DNA of 64,000 nt from Streptomyces sp. NBC_01298 (GTDB lineage: Bacteria > Actinomycetota > Actinomycetes > Streptomycetales > Streptomycetaceae): positions 1,798,001 through 1,862,000 of the forward strand of contig NZ_CP108414.1 in assembly GCF_035978755.1 (NCBI RefSeq), given 5' to 3'. The notes below the pieces were generated by a model. The model was given only the letters and a program-made list of their open reading frames with translations. It was not told the origin of the DNA and ran no database searches. The translations under genes and the position numbers were made by a program. Below, one piece after another: positions 49,614 through 57,623 of this stretch. Within the stretch, counting starts at the first letter, position 1; each line of letters opens with the position of its first letter.

Positions 49614-49981
49614 TTGCCCGAGACCCCAGCAGAGCCGTTCATGGCGATCCGGCACACCATCACCGGCGAGATCACCACCACCGGCTACAACGCCGCCGCC
49701 CGGCGGATCCTGCTCCAGGACGGCTTCGAGGAGGCGCCCGGCTGCGCCTGCCGAGCAACGGAGTCCGGTACGGAGCGGGCGCACGGGCCCGCTGGGCAGC
49801 CGGCGAGCTGCTCGTCGCCGGGCATCCCCTGCACCTGGACCGAGCCCCCGGTCGACCGGTGAGTTCCGCAGGTACGCCCCGGTTGGCCCGGGCGCCGAGG
49901 TCGACACAGTCCGTGATCCGCTCCCAGAGCGGCCGACCTCTCCAGCACATCACCAACTCCGCTCGCATGCCCCCCTGTTGA
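49614..49981 (+). pseudogene. Frameshifted small hypothetical gene
   Basis: Starting at TTG 49614 behind TAGGAG, the frame encodes 'RHTITGEITTTGYNAAARRI' and 'LLQDGFEEAPG', then turns into a cysteine- and serine-rich low-complexity tail ending at 49862. From about 49738 the neighbouring frame has good coding character: 'RLRLPSNGVRYGAGARARWA', 'AGELLVAGHPLHLDRAPG'. That frame continues to a TGA at 49979-49981, just before the ribosome binding site of the next gene. A one-base change near 49738 joins both parts into one plausible protein. It is either a broken gene, a programmed shift or a sequencing error. Confidence 0.5.
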
Positions 49982-49993
49982 AAGGAGGCAGCT

Positions 49994-51199
49994 TTGACCA
50001 CGCCCGGAACGCCTACGAGTCCAGCGCGCACCAAGGGCGGCGAACTACGGGCCAAGGTGGCCCGACTGCTGGCCGACCGGCCTGCGGATAGGCTCACCAT
50101 CGGGGACATGGCCCGGCAGCTGGGCCATTCCCACGGCGCCGTCCGCAACGCCGCCCTCACCCTGGTACGACGCGGTGAGGCCGACCAAAGTGGAACCGGG
50201 CAACCGGAGTTCCGCGCGAACGCGAAGACCGTCGCAGCCGCGCAAGCCGCTGTGATCAGCCCACCGGGCACCCACTCTCCCCGCGCCCAGGCGGCCACGG
50301 CCCGCACGACCACTCCCGCGGCGGCCACGCCCAGGCAGACCGGGCCGATCCGCCGCGCGGGGGGCCAGCTCTACCACCCCCGGGAACTGGCCGATCTGCC
50401 CGACGTCGAGGCGCTGAATCGCCTGCGCGACGCCGACGTGCCGGTGCTGCTCTACGGCCCTCCGGGCACCGGCAAGACGAGTCTGGTCGAGGCGGCGTTC
50501 CCGGACCTGCTGACCGTCGCCGGCGACGGCGACACCACGGTCGGAGACCTGATCGGCGAGTACACGCAAGCCGACGCGGGGGGCTACGTCTTCCAGTACG
50601 GTCCGCTGGTCACCGCGATGACCGAGGGCCGCGCCCTGCTGATCGACGATGCCACCTTGATCTCGCCGAAGGTCCTGGCGGCGCTGTATCCCGCGATGGA
50701 CGGGCGCCGACAGATCCAGGTCAAGGCCCACAAGGGCGAGACCATCAAGGCCGAGCCCGGCTTCTACGTGGTGGCGGGCCACAACCCCGGCGTTCACGGG
50801 GCGGTGTTGACGGAGGCGCTGTCGTCCCGGTTCAGCGTGCAGATCCAGATCGGCACGGACTACGACCTCGCCCGGGCGCTGAAGATCGACGCCCGGGTGG
50901 TCCGGGTCGCCCGACACCTCGCCCGCCAAGTCGAACTCGGCGAGCTGGGCTGGGCTCCTCAACTGCGGGAGCTGCTCAGCTACCAGAAGACCGAGGCCGT
51001 CCTCGGCACCAACGCCGCGCTCGCGAACCTGGTCGGCATCGCTCCACTGGAGGATCGCGACGCCGTCGCCGACGCCGTCATCAAGGCTGTCGGCGTCAAG
51101 AAGATTGCGCCCCTCACCCTCGGCAAGCAGCTCCCCGCCTCGGCCCTCCGGCAGCCTCCGGGCAGCACCGTCCCCGCGCACCGGGGCCGCTCGCGATGA
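49994..51199 (+). CDS. MoxR-type AAA+ ATPase with N-terminal winged helix
   Basis: A 401-residue protein from TTG 49994 with GAAAGGAGG upstream. Residues 16-77 form a winged helix ('LTIGDMARQLGHSHGAVRNA', 'LTLVRRGEADQ'). A linker leads to an AAA+ domain with Walker A GPPGTGKT (155-162), Walker B 'ALLIDDATLI' (about 213-222) and 'VVAGHNPGVHGAVLTEALSS' containing sensor 1 and the arginine finger ('ALSSRF'). This matches the MoxR/CbbQ/NorQ group, which remodels or inserts cofactors into partner proteins together with a VWA protein. The VWA gene overlaps directly downstream (ATGA). Confidence 0.85.
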   Translation: MTTPGTPTSPARTKGGELRAKVARLLADRPADRLTIGDMARQLGHSHGAVRNAALTLVRRGEADQSGTGQPEFRANAKTVAAAQAAVISPPGTHSPRAQAATARTTTPAAATPRQTGPIRRAGGQLYHPRELADLPDVEALNRLRDADVPVLLYGPPGTGKTSLVEAAFPDLLTVAGDGDTTVGDLIGEYTQADAGGYVFQYGPLVTAMTEGRALLIDDATLISPKVLAALYPAMDGRRQIQVKAHKGETIKAEPGFYVVAGHNPGVHGAVLTEALSSRFSVQIQIGTDYDLARALKIDARVVRVARHLARQVELGELGWAPQLRELLSYQKTEAVLGTNAALANLVGIAPLEDRDAVADAVIKAVGVKKIAPLTLGKQLPASALRQPPGSTVPAHRGRSR

Positions 51200-52995
51200 G
51201 CGCCCACCACCACGTCCAGTACCCCGCCACCATGGCGGACGACGACGCCGACCTCGCGCGATGGGACGACGACGGCGCCCCGCCCGCGCAACCCCGTTCC
51301 TCCCCGGACGCGTGGCTGCGCGTGGGAGCCGAACTCGGCGACCGGCTGGTCGCCCTCTCTGGCCGCCAGGACCTCCTCGTCACCTGCCGCCCCGGCACGC
51401 GCAGCGGCGCACCCGCCGCGTTCTTCCCCGCGCTGGGCGAGGTCGAGTTCGACTCCGGCTTGTTCGCCCCGCTCCAGCCCCACGAGATCCATCCGCGGAT
51501 CGTGGGCGACGAGGAGCGGTATCCCGCCGCCTGGGGAGTGTTCGTCCACGAGGCCGCGCACGCGGCCCACTCCGTCTGGACACCACCTGCCGGAGCGGAC
51601 CCCCGTGTCGTGGAGGCCGCGTTCCTGCTGGAGGAGAGCCGCGCCGAAGGCGCACACCTGACCAGGCGGCCCACGGACCGCACGTACCTGCGCACCAGTG
51701 CCCGAACCCTGGTCATGCCCGACATCGCCCACCCCACCCTCCAGGGCATCGAGCACGCCGCCTCCATAGCGGCCCTGATCCTCGGCCGCCGCGACGTCGG
51801 CATCCTGGACGCCGGCGAGACCCGGGCCGTCGCCGACCTGTGCGAGAAGGTGCTGGGCGCAGACCTGCTGGCCACCCTCACCCGCATCTGGACCGCGGCC
51901 CACCAGTGCGCCGACCACGACGCCACGACCATGCTCGCGCACGCCCAGGAATGGTGCGACGCTCTGGACACCGCGGCCCCCGCACTGCCCATGCCGGAGA
52001 ACCTCACCGATCTGCTGTCCGGCGCCGTGGGAGTCGTCATGGACAGCACGGCCGCCACCGACACCGCCGACCTCGCGGAACAGGCAGCAGCGAACAACGC
52101 CATGGCCGCGAAGTCCCAGGCCCAAGCCCAGGACCGCGCCCAGCGGGCCGGCCAGCGACGCAAAGCCGCCGCCACCGCCAAGTCGGTCTTCAACACCCGC
52201 GGCACCACCGTCACCCCCGACGGCACACCGGCCCCCCACAGCAACCCGGTCACCGGCACCCGCAGGCCCACCGCCGCCGAGCAGGGTGCCGCCTCGCGTC
52301 TGAGCCGCGCCCTGCGCGCCGCCGCCTACCGCGAGCGGACCGAGGAGCGGACCACCAGCCCCACTCCGCCCGGCCGCCTCAACATGCGCGCGGCCCTCGC
52401 CCGTGATGCTCAGCGCGCGGCCGGGTCGGTCCCCACTGCGGAACCGTTCACCCACACTCGCCGCCGGAACTCCCCCACACCACCGCTGCGTGTGGGTATC
52501 GCGGTGGACGTCTCCGGCTCCATGAGTGCCGCCTGCGCGCCCGTCGCGTCCGCCGCCTGGATCGTGGCACGCGCAGCAGCCCTGACCGACCCCGACTCCC
52601 TTACCGCCACCATCGCCTACGACAGGTACCTGACCGCGTTGACCCGGCCCACCCACCGGGCACCGGAGCGCGTGACGACGTTCAATGCCAACGGTGGCGC
52701 CCACAACCTCGGCGACGCCATCGACGCACTCGACCACGGCCTCGCACTCAGCCTCCCCGGCGCCGGCCGCCTCCTCGTGATCGTCACCGACGCCCAGTAC
52801 GGCAGCGACGAAACCACTCATGCCGTCACCCGCGTCAGACAGCTCACGACCGCCGGCTGCGCCGTACTCCAGCTCACCCTCACCGCGAAGTCTCAGCACC
52901 TGCCGGGGACCACCTTGCTGCACCTGCCCAAGCCCTCCAGCGCTCCCGCCGCCATCGCTGCGGCGGCCACAGACGCCATCCGCAGGACACGCTGA
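51196..52995 (+). CDS. VWA-domain protein with N-terminal HExxH motif (MoxR partner)
   Basis: A 599-residue protein coupled to the MoxR ATPase by ATGA. The N-terminal domain carries HEAAH (118-122) in 'WGVFVHEAAHAAHSVW', followed 24 residues later by 'LLEESRAEG', which could supply the third zinc ligand, so a metallopeptidase is plausible. A helical middle (residues 190-400) precedes a C-terminal VWA domain with the complete MIDAS motif 'DVSGSMS' (about 437-444), a conserved threonine region ('TIAYDRYL') and 'LVIVTDAQYGSDE'. In CbbO/NorD-type pairs the VWA protein recruits the target for the ATPase. A peptidase-like domain in the VWA partner is unusual and may make this a targeted protein-processing module. 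Confidence 0.8.
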   Translation: MSAHHHVQYPATMADDDADLARWDDDGAPPAQPRSSPDAWLRVGAELGDRLVALSGRQDLLVTCRPGTRSGAPAAFFPALGEVEFDSGLFAPLQPHEIHPRIVGDEERYPAAWGVFVHEAAHAAHSVWTPPAGADPRVVEAAFLLEESRAEGAHLTRRPTDRTYLRTSARTLVMPDIAHPTLQGIEHAASIAALILGRRDVGILDAGETRAVADLCEKVLGADLLATLTRIWTAAHQCADHDATTMLAHAQEWCDALDTAAPALPMPENLTDLLSGAVGVVMDSTAATDTADLAEQAAANNAMAAKSQAQAQDRAQRAGQRRKAAATAKSVFNTRGTTVTPDGTPAPHSNPVTGTRRPTAAEQGAASRLSRALRAAAYRERTEERTTSPTPPGRLNMRAALARDAQRAAGSVPTAEPFTHTRRRNSPTPPLRVGIAVDVSGSMSAACAPVASAAWIVARAAALTDPDSLTATIAYDRYLTALTRPTHRAPERVTTFNANGGAHNLGDAIDALDHGLALSLPGAGRLLVIVTDAQYGSDETTHAVTRVRQLTTAGCAVLQLTLTAKSQHLPGTTLLHLPKPSSAPAAIAAAATDAIRRTR

Positions 52996-53140
52996 GACGA
53001 CGCAGAAGGCGGAAGCGTCCCCACGACCACCGCCAAGCATTCGAGACCGCCTCCGTCCGCCGCATGAATCGTGCACCTGCTGCTCGACCCTCCGCAGCGA
53101 CGCATGCCACCACCTCAACCGCCAACGAAAGGCACTCGAT

Positions 53141-53695
53141 TTGAAGCCCCAGACCAGCAGCCCGACCTCGAACATAACGCCCATCAAACGGAATTCCCCG
53201 GGGGTTGCGACCCGTTGGAATATCGATCACCCCTGCGGCCACCAGGTCGAGCACGATCTCTCAAACCGCCCTGCCGACAAACGCGCCAGTCTCGCCCGAT
53301 GGCTCGGCACGAAGGACTGCACAGCCTGCTGGAAGGCCGCTCGCGACGGCGACACCGAGAGCCGGGAAGCCTGGCTCGCCGGGAAGCGCGCTGAGGAGCA
53401 AGCAGCCGCCGACGAGTGGGCGGCCAAGTTCTCAATGCCCCCGCTGGAAGGGCCCGAGCGGGCTCTGGCGTGGGGTGAGCGCAGCCGACATCAGCTGGTC
53501 ACCGCCGCGTACGAGGATCTGGTGGTCGAAGGGTCCTGGGACGAATCCGAGTGGGCCACGCTGGAGGAAGCCGTCCGCGGCATCCGCCGGGCAGGCTGGT
53601 GGATCGACCAGCGCGACGCCGAGGGGAGCGACCTCCCCGAGCTGGTCGAAGCCGCCTCCGACACCGACCGCGGCAACGAGAACCCCCACCTGTAG
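53141..53695 (+). CDS. Hypothetical protein with zinc-ribbon-like motif
   Basis: A 184-residue protein starting at TTG 53141, with AAAGG 8 bases upstream. Near the N-terminus 'WNIDHPCGHQVEHDL' and 'GTKDCTACWKAARDG' give C-x-H ... C-x2-C, likely zinc-binding. The middle is helical and charged ('AWLAGKRAEEQAAADEWAAK'), and the C-terminal half contains 'RHQLVTAAYEDLVVEGSWDE' and 'AVRGIRRAGWWIDQRDAEGS'. Similar proteins are common on Streptomyces elements, without known role. Confidence 0.65.
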   Translation: MKPQTSSPTSNITPIKRNSPGVATRWNIDHPCGHQVEHDLSNRPADKRASLARWLGTKDCTACWKAARDGDTESREAWLAGKRAEEQAAADEWAAKFSMPPLEGPERALAWGERSRHQLVTAAYEDLVVEGSWDESEWATLEEAVRGIRRAGWWIDQRDAEGSDLPELVEAASDTDRGNENPHL

Positions 53696-53717
53696 CCGCT
53701 TCTATCGCACATTCCGC

Positions 53718-53741
53718 GAATTCGATAATCCGGGATTCTCC
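53718..53741. promoter_or_regulatory. AT-rich repeated motif B (GAATTCGATAA)
   Basis: GAATTCGATAA followed by TCCGGGATTCTCC. The reverse complement of the second part, GGAGAATCC, heads motif A at 32367, so the same two half-motifs occur here in the opposite order and orientation. It lies 60-80 bp upstream of the gene at 53800, in the only longer gap of this stretch, and is probably a promoter or operator element. Confidence 0.4.
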
Positions 53742-53799
53742 GCACCATTGAAGTAATCCCCACCGCCGCCCCGGCACCCATTCGCGGAAGGACCCGTCC

Positions 53800-54231
53800 A
53801 TGCCCGAAGCTGTTCCCCGCCCGCCCTACGCCACGCCCCAGGACGCGCTCACTCCCAACCGGGACATCACCCACGGCCACTTCGCCCCCGGAGACCGAGT
53901 CGTCATCATCCACGGCGTGGCGGGGGACAGCCTCTACGGCGATGCCGTCACCGTCGTAGCCCCGTCCTGGCACACCCCCACCGACGAGGACGGCTGGCGG
54001 CTGCGCAACCCGCTCGGCGGCCAGCACACCTTCGTCACCGGCCACCCGCGCTACCTCATCCACCTGGACCGGCACTGCCCGGACTGCCTGATCCACATGC
54101 GGGCCCTGGAGGAACTCCTCCTGCCACGCCTCTCCTCAGCAGACGAGAACACCGAGGTCGACTGCGGGTGGTACAGCCTGACCGCACTCGACCAGCTCGT
54201 CCACGTCGCCGACGCCAAGCAGGGCCTATGA
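53800..54231 (+). CDS. Hypothetical protein
   Basis: A 143-residue protein from ATG 53800 behind GGAAGGA. A beta-rich core ('FAPGDRVVIIHGVAGDSLYG', 'DAVTVVAPSWHTP', 'GWRLRNPLGGQHTFVTGHPR') is followed by 'RHCPDCLIHMRALEELLLP', with a C-x2-C pair. The core resembles small barrel-type domains. It overlaps the relaxase-like gene by ATGA, so both are made together; first gene after motif B. Confidence 0.6.
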   Translation: MPEAVPRPPYATPQDALTPNRDITHGHFAPGDRVVIIHGVAGDSLYGDAVTVVAPSWHTPTDEDGWRLRNPLGGQHTFVTGHPRYLIHLDRHCPDCLIHMRALEELLLPRLSSADENTEVDCGWYSLTALDQLVHVADAKQGL

Positions 54232-55094
54232 TCCCCCGCGTACGGCCCCGGCTCTTTCACGTCGAGGACGTCTTCGAGGATGCCCTCGGCCGGCCGGTAC
54301 TCCACGTCGACGAGCTCACCGACTTCACCGTCGTGGCCCACGGGCCGGCCTTCACCCAGCGGCCGGTGCAGGAGGAGAACGCCCGCATGTGGAGTGCCGA
54401 GGACTGGGTCGAGCACCTCGAAGAACCCTTCCACGAGCACCCCTTCATCACCAGCCCGGGGGGTGACCGGCACGCCGTCCTGCATCTGGAGGTCCGGCTC
54501 CACCCGCTTGATCACCCACAGCATCCAGCTGCGTGGGAGCAGATCGCCGAGCGGCTGGCCCAGGCCTCGGGAATCACCGCTCCCGCAGACGCCCCAGGAT
54601 GCCGCTGGGTGGCCTTCCTCGGAGAATCGGGAACCCTGCACATCGTCGCCAACCTCATCCGCGCCGACGGATCGTGGACCGATGTGCCGCACACCCTCGC
54701 ACGGACCCTCCTCGCCGAGGCACGACGTCTGGAACGCGACTTCGGCCTCCACTCACCTGCGACTGACGGCGCACCTCACGAGCCACACGTCCACCTCGGA
54801 GGGGACACCGACCAGCTGCTCGCAGAGCTGGCCGATCCCGACCGGGGGCTGCTGGCCAGAGCCACCCGAGTCAGCGCCCGCACCTCCGAGGCCCTGTCCT
54901 ATCGCTACGGGCACACCAACGACATCAGCACCCGGATCGCGGCCGTCGTCACCCACCTGCGAGCACTGAACGCCGAGGTCACCACCATCGCCACCCTGGC
55001 CGGCCCTTCCTGGACCCGGCAGACCCAACCGCACATGCCCCGCGTACCGCCAGCTCCCACCCAGTCGAGCATTCCCGGCCCGCGGGGACGCTGA
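54228..55094 (+). CDS. Relaxase-like protein lacking the catalytic histidines
   Basis: A 288-residue protein from ATG 54228. Residues 81-175 align well with residues 73-165 of the relaxase at 17520: 'RHAVLHLEVRLHPLDH' with 'AQHVWHLSVRNAPTDR', 'AAWEQIAERLAQASGI' with 'EEWADVARRMVAAAGI', 'GCRWVAFLGESGTLHIVANL' with 'GCRWAAVRHADDHIHIIATL', and 'EARRLERDFGL' with 'EARRLEAELGL'. Of the histidine triad H124/H128/H130 only the last is kept (H138). The N-terminal region with the catalytic tyrosine is also different. It should not nick DNA, but may bind oriT or the relaxosome and regulate transfer. The alignment was made by eye but is convincing. Confidence 0.72.
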   Translation: MIPRVRPRLFHVEDVFEDALGRPVLHVDELTDFTVVAHGPAFTQRPVQEENARMWSAEDWVEHLEEPFHEHPFITSPGGDRHAVLHLEVRLHPLDHPQHPAAWEQIAERLAQASGITAPADAPGCRWVAFLGESGTLHIVANLIRADGSWTDVPHTLARTLLAEARRLERDFGLHSPATDGAPHEPHVHLGGDTDQLLAELADPDRGLLARATRVSARTSEALSYRYGHTNDISTRIAAVVTHLRALNAEVTTIATLAGPSWTRQTQPHMPRVPPAPTQSSIPGPRGR

Positions 55095-55117
55095 CCCAAC
55101 TGGAGCTACCCATAGCC

Positions 55118-55783
55118 CTGTCCGACCGCGTCGTACACATATCCCGCGATCCGCACTCCGCCGAAGTCATCGCCCGCGGCGGGGACGAGGAAGCCGAAGC
55201 AATTCTGCAGCGCGCGAAGTTCATCAATGTGGTCCGCGCCCATGACCGCTATCACCGCCTGCCATACGGCCTCGACGACGAAGAGCAGCTGCACCTCTCC
55301 CAAGGAGCGGTCGCACTGCTGAAGGCCGCCGGGTACGCCGTACAGCACGATCCCGATTTCGCCTCACACCAAGTGGCGTTCCACGACCTGACGCTCGGCG
55401 GGCAGGTCGCGAACCTCGCTCAGAGCATCCGGGACGCCGAGCACAGCGAGGACGCCACGGCAGCTCTGACCGAGCTTGTGGCTCCCGCAGACGGTGTCCT
55501 GCCAGCCACGGTCGAGGTCCTCGAAGCAGCGGCCGAGTTCCTCGCCGGCCTCGGCGCAGACGCCGACCCCCATCACGCCGCACGAATCCGCAGCCTCGCG
55601 GAGAAGATCGCGGTGGTCACCACCGAGATCTCCGCGTATCGCAACGCTCTCGCTGACCGGCACACCGCGCACCCGCTCCGTCCGGCCTGCATCGGAGTCG
55701 AGAGCACCGAGCGTGAAGCCTCCGTCGTCTGCTCCTGTCCACCACCACCTCCCCCGGCTCCCGCAGTACGACGCGGACGCTGA
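55118..55783 (+). CDS. Hypothetical protein (probable CTG start)
   Basis: A 221-residue protein. The standard start GTG 55229 lies inside a coding-like stretch; upstream the frame gives 'SDRVVHISRDPHSAEVIARG' and 'EAEAILQRAKFINVVRAHDR'. CTG 55118 is proposed, 12 bases after GGAG; CTG 55100 and 55091 are alternatives. Features: 'LSQGAVALLKAAGYAVQHDP', then a helical C-terminal half ('VLEAAAEFLAGLGADADPH', 'RIRSLAEKIAVVTTEISAYR') and a proline-rich end. Follows the relaxase-like gene. Function unknown. Confidence 0.62.
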   Translation: MSDRVVHISRDPHSAEVIARGGDEEAEAILQRAKFINVVRAHDRYHRLPYGLDDEEQLHLSQGAVALLKAAGYAVQHDPDFASHQVAFHDLTLGGQVANLAQSIRDAEHSEDATAALTELVAPADGVLPATVEVLEAAAEFLAGLGADADPHHAARIRSLAEKIAVVTTEISAYRNALADRHTAHPLRPACIGVESTEREASVVCSCPPPPPPAPAVRRGR

Positions 55784-55810
55784 CCTCCCCCACCACGCAC
55801 AAGGTTCCCC

Positions 55811-56563
55811 ATGCCCTCATCCCGCCGGCGCGATGACCTCGCCGCCTTCGCCGTCTCCCTCGCCGCCCGCCTGCCAGGCCCGACCTGGACCAGCACGTAC
55901 ACCCGCCACGCCACGTATCCCGATCAGATCCCGACGACCAACTCGCTGTGGGACATCGGTGCCATCAGATACGCGGCCTCCAACTTCGTCCTTGGCCACC
56001 AGGCGGTCCTCAGCCGTGCCGACGGAGCCCGCCTGCTGGTCTTCGACCGGCCCATGCGGCCCCGCCAGTTCATGATCGGCGCCTTGGAACCGGATGCCGC
56101 GCCGGACGCCTTCCCCAAGGTGAAGGAGCCCAACGGCATCACCGTCCCTGCAGAACCGGCCCGCGCGGCCTCACAGGTCAGCCGCCGACTCGTGCCCCGG
56201 TTCGAGGCCGCCCTGCAGCAGGTCAGGCAAAACACGGAGCACCCCGTCCCCCGCCGTCCGGCGCCGCCCCTGCTCACTGGGCGGGTCAGCATGGCTTGGT
56301 ATCCCGACGGAGCCGTGGGCGCGGTATCAGGAGCGGAGGGCGCCGCCGACGTGCTGTACGGGTCCGGCTTCCAGTTCCATCCGTACGACCGGATGTTCGT
56401 GCTACCGGCCGCGTACGGCGACCGCGAGCAGATCGCCCGCATCCACCTCGCCTCGCAGCGCCTGGAGCGTCTGGGCATCGGTGTCGTTGTCCGTCCCCTG
56501 CTCACCTCCAACCCGGCACGGCCAGCCGCCCTCGGCCCTGGCGTCCCAGTCCGGAGCCGTTGA
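55811..56563 (+). CDS. Two-domain hypothetical protein
   Basis: A 250-residue protein from ATG 55811. The N-domain (residues 1-135) is related to the protein at 47166; the C-domain (residues 155-235, 'GRVSMAWYPDGAVGAVSGAE', 'VLYGSGFQFHPYDRMFVLPA') to the 82-residue protein at 46921. In the 47-kb locus these two domains are separate, overlapping genes in the reverse order, so a fusion or fission took place. The function of either domain is unknown. Confidence 0.65.
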   Translation: MPSSRRRDDLAAFAVSLAARLPGPTWTSTYTRHATYPDQIPTTNSLWDIGAIRYAASNFVLGHQAVLSRADGARLLVFDRPMRPRQFMIGALEPDAAPDAFPKVKEPNGITVPAEPARAASQVSRRLVPRFEAALQQVRQNTEHPVPRRPAPPLLTGRVSMAWYPDGAVGAVSGAEGAADVLYGSGFQFHPYDRMFVLPAAYGDREQIARIHLASQRLERLGIGVVVRPLLTSNPARPAALGPGVPVRSR

Positions 56564-56603
56564 CCTCAACCCCACAGACCCATCCTGAGAGAGGACAGCC
56601 CTT

Positions 56604-56981
56604 CTGAACCACGCTGACGAATTCGGCACCGACCTTGAGATCTACCGGCACTACTCCGATAAGGCCGTCTACGCCGACACCCGCACGGGAGCCCCCGAGC
56701 GCCTGCTGAAGCTGCTGGATGCCCAGGGCTTCGAGCGGAACATCCTGCCGCCCCTCTACGTGTGGCACCGACTCCCCGACATCATCAGCCCTGACGAGGA
56801 ACGGCAGCACGCGACCCGCGCCATGGCCGCCGGGACGAAGGCCGGCTACCGGGTCAACATCGCCCCCGAACTCTTCGACGAGGCGACCTACTCCGAGGCC
56901 ATGACCGCCCGGAATAGCCCAGTGCCGCATCCGCCACGAGGCCTCCCTGCGCCGGGCGCCGCCCCACGCCGGCGTTCCTGA
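56604..56981 (+). CDS. Small hypothetical protein (probable CTG start)
   Basis: A 125-residue protein. The first standard start, GTG 56760, would leave 73 residues, but the frame upstream is clearly coding: 'NHADEFGTDLEIYRHYSDKA', 'APERLLKLLDAQGFERNILP'. CTG 56604 is the best start, with AGAGGA 10 bases upstream. The rest reads 'WHRLPDIISPDEERQHATRA' and 'GTKAGYRVNIAPELFDEATY'. The tail is proline-rich. No family recognised. Confidence 0.65.
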   Translation: MNHADEFGTDLEIYRHYSDKAVYADTRTGAPERLLKLLDAQGFERNILPPLYVWHRLPDIISPDEERQHATRAMAAGTKAGYRVNIAPELFDEATYSEAMTARNSPVPHPPRGLPAPGAAPRRRS

Positions 56982-56997
56982 CGTCGCTGGAGACCCG

Positions 56998-57222
56998 ATC
57001 ACCTCAACACCCAGCCCCGTCCTGCCTCCTCCGATCTCCGTCCGGCGCAGACCCCGGCTCGCCTTCCTCCTCATCCGCCGCTACCTGAAGGACTGCGCCT
57101 TCGGCAGCGACCACCGCCCCACCCCGAGACAGGCGAAGTCCCCCTTCGGCGCAGGCGGCGGGAGCAGCCGCCGCGCCCCGCGATGCGGTCCCGGGCAGCA
57201 CCCCGTACACCCCGATGCCTGA
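56998..57222 (+). CDS. Possible small basic protein (ATC start)
   Basis: A 74-codon frame from ATC 56998, which follows GGAG at a spacing of 5, to a TGA directly before the ribosome binding site of the next gene. It encodes 'RRRPRLAFLLIRRYLKDCAF' and a glycine/arginine-rich end. It would fill an otherwise empty gap and resembles the ATC starts at 44333 and 62869, but lacks any recognised homologue, so it is tentative. Confidence 0.3.
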   Translation: MTSTPSPVLPPPISVRRRPRLAFLLIRRYLKDCAFGSDHRPTPRQAKSPFGAGGGSSRRAPRCGPGQHPVHPDA

Positions 57223-57233
57223 AAGGAGGCCGC

Positions 57234-57623
57234 TTGTTCAACGTCACCGCGCAGGACCTCAACGACGTCCGTACCACCCTCGCCGCCCTGGCTGCACAAC
57301 TGGACGAAGGACTACCCGCCGAGGACGCCGCAGCACTGCTGGCACCCGTCTTCGAGATTGACGACGGGCTGCTCTACCAGGTCAGCAACGTCTTGGGAGC
57401 GGTCAGCCGGATGGCCAAGCGATCCCACGACGCCGGCGTCGAAGACGCTGACATCTGGCGAGACCTCGCCAACTCCCGCGACGCAGTGTTCCGCCAAGCG
57501 GAGAAGCTCCTCGGCACCGAAGCCGAGATCGCCCAGTGGCTGGCCTGCGAACCCGCTCCGGCCAAGACCGCCACCGCCTTGCCGCCGCCCCCGCCGGCCC
57601 CGCTGACTGGGCGTGGCCGATGA
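57234..57623 (+). CDS. Helical partner of a DUF317 protein, copy 1
   Basis: A 129-residue protein from TTG 57234 with GAAAGGAGG upstream. It is helical: 'TAQDLNDVRTTLAALAAQLD', 'EIDDGLLYQVSNVLGAVSRM', 'LANSRDAVFRQAEKLLGTEA'. It matches the 58451 protein ('TPEQIQEAANTLLRLTAQLR', 'DEDHGVLVRLSEALRATSRY'). Both genes overlap a DUF317 gene directly downstream, so the gene pair has been duplicated. The conserved coupling suggests the two products bind each other. Confidence 0.68.
   Translation: MFNVTAQDLNDVRTTLAALAAQLDEGLPAEDAAALLAPVFEIDDGLLYQVSNVLGAVSRMAKRSHDAGVEDADIWRDLANSRDAVFRQAEKLLGTEAEIAQWLACEPAPAKTATALPPPPPAPLTGRGR

Noticed and set aside
53063..53143. A 26-codon frame ending as TTGA on the start of the 53141 gene, like the leader at 36920.
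   Set aside because: It has no ribosome binding site, so the overlap is probably chance.
50980..53187. A 735-codon open frame on the minus strand opposite the MoxR-VWA genes.
   Set aside because: It is glycine/valine-rich low complexity, lies opposite two clear genes and is a typical GC-rich shadow frame.
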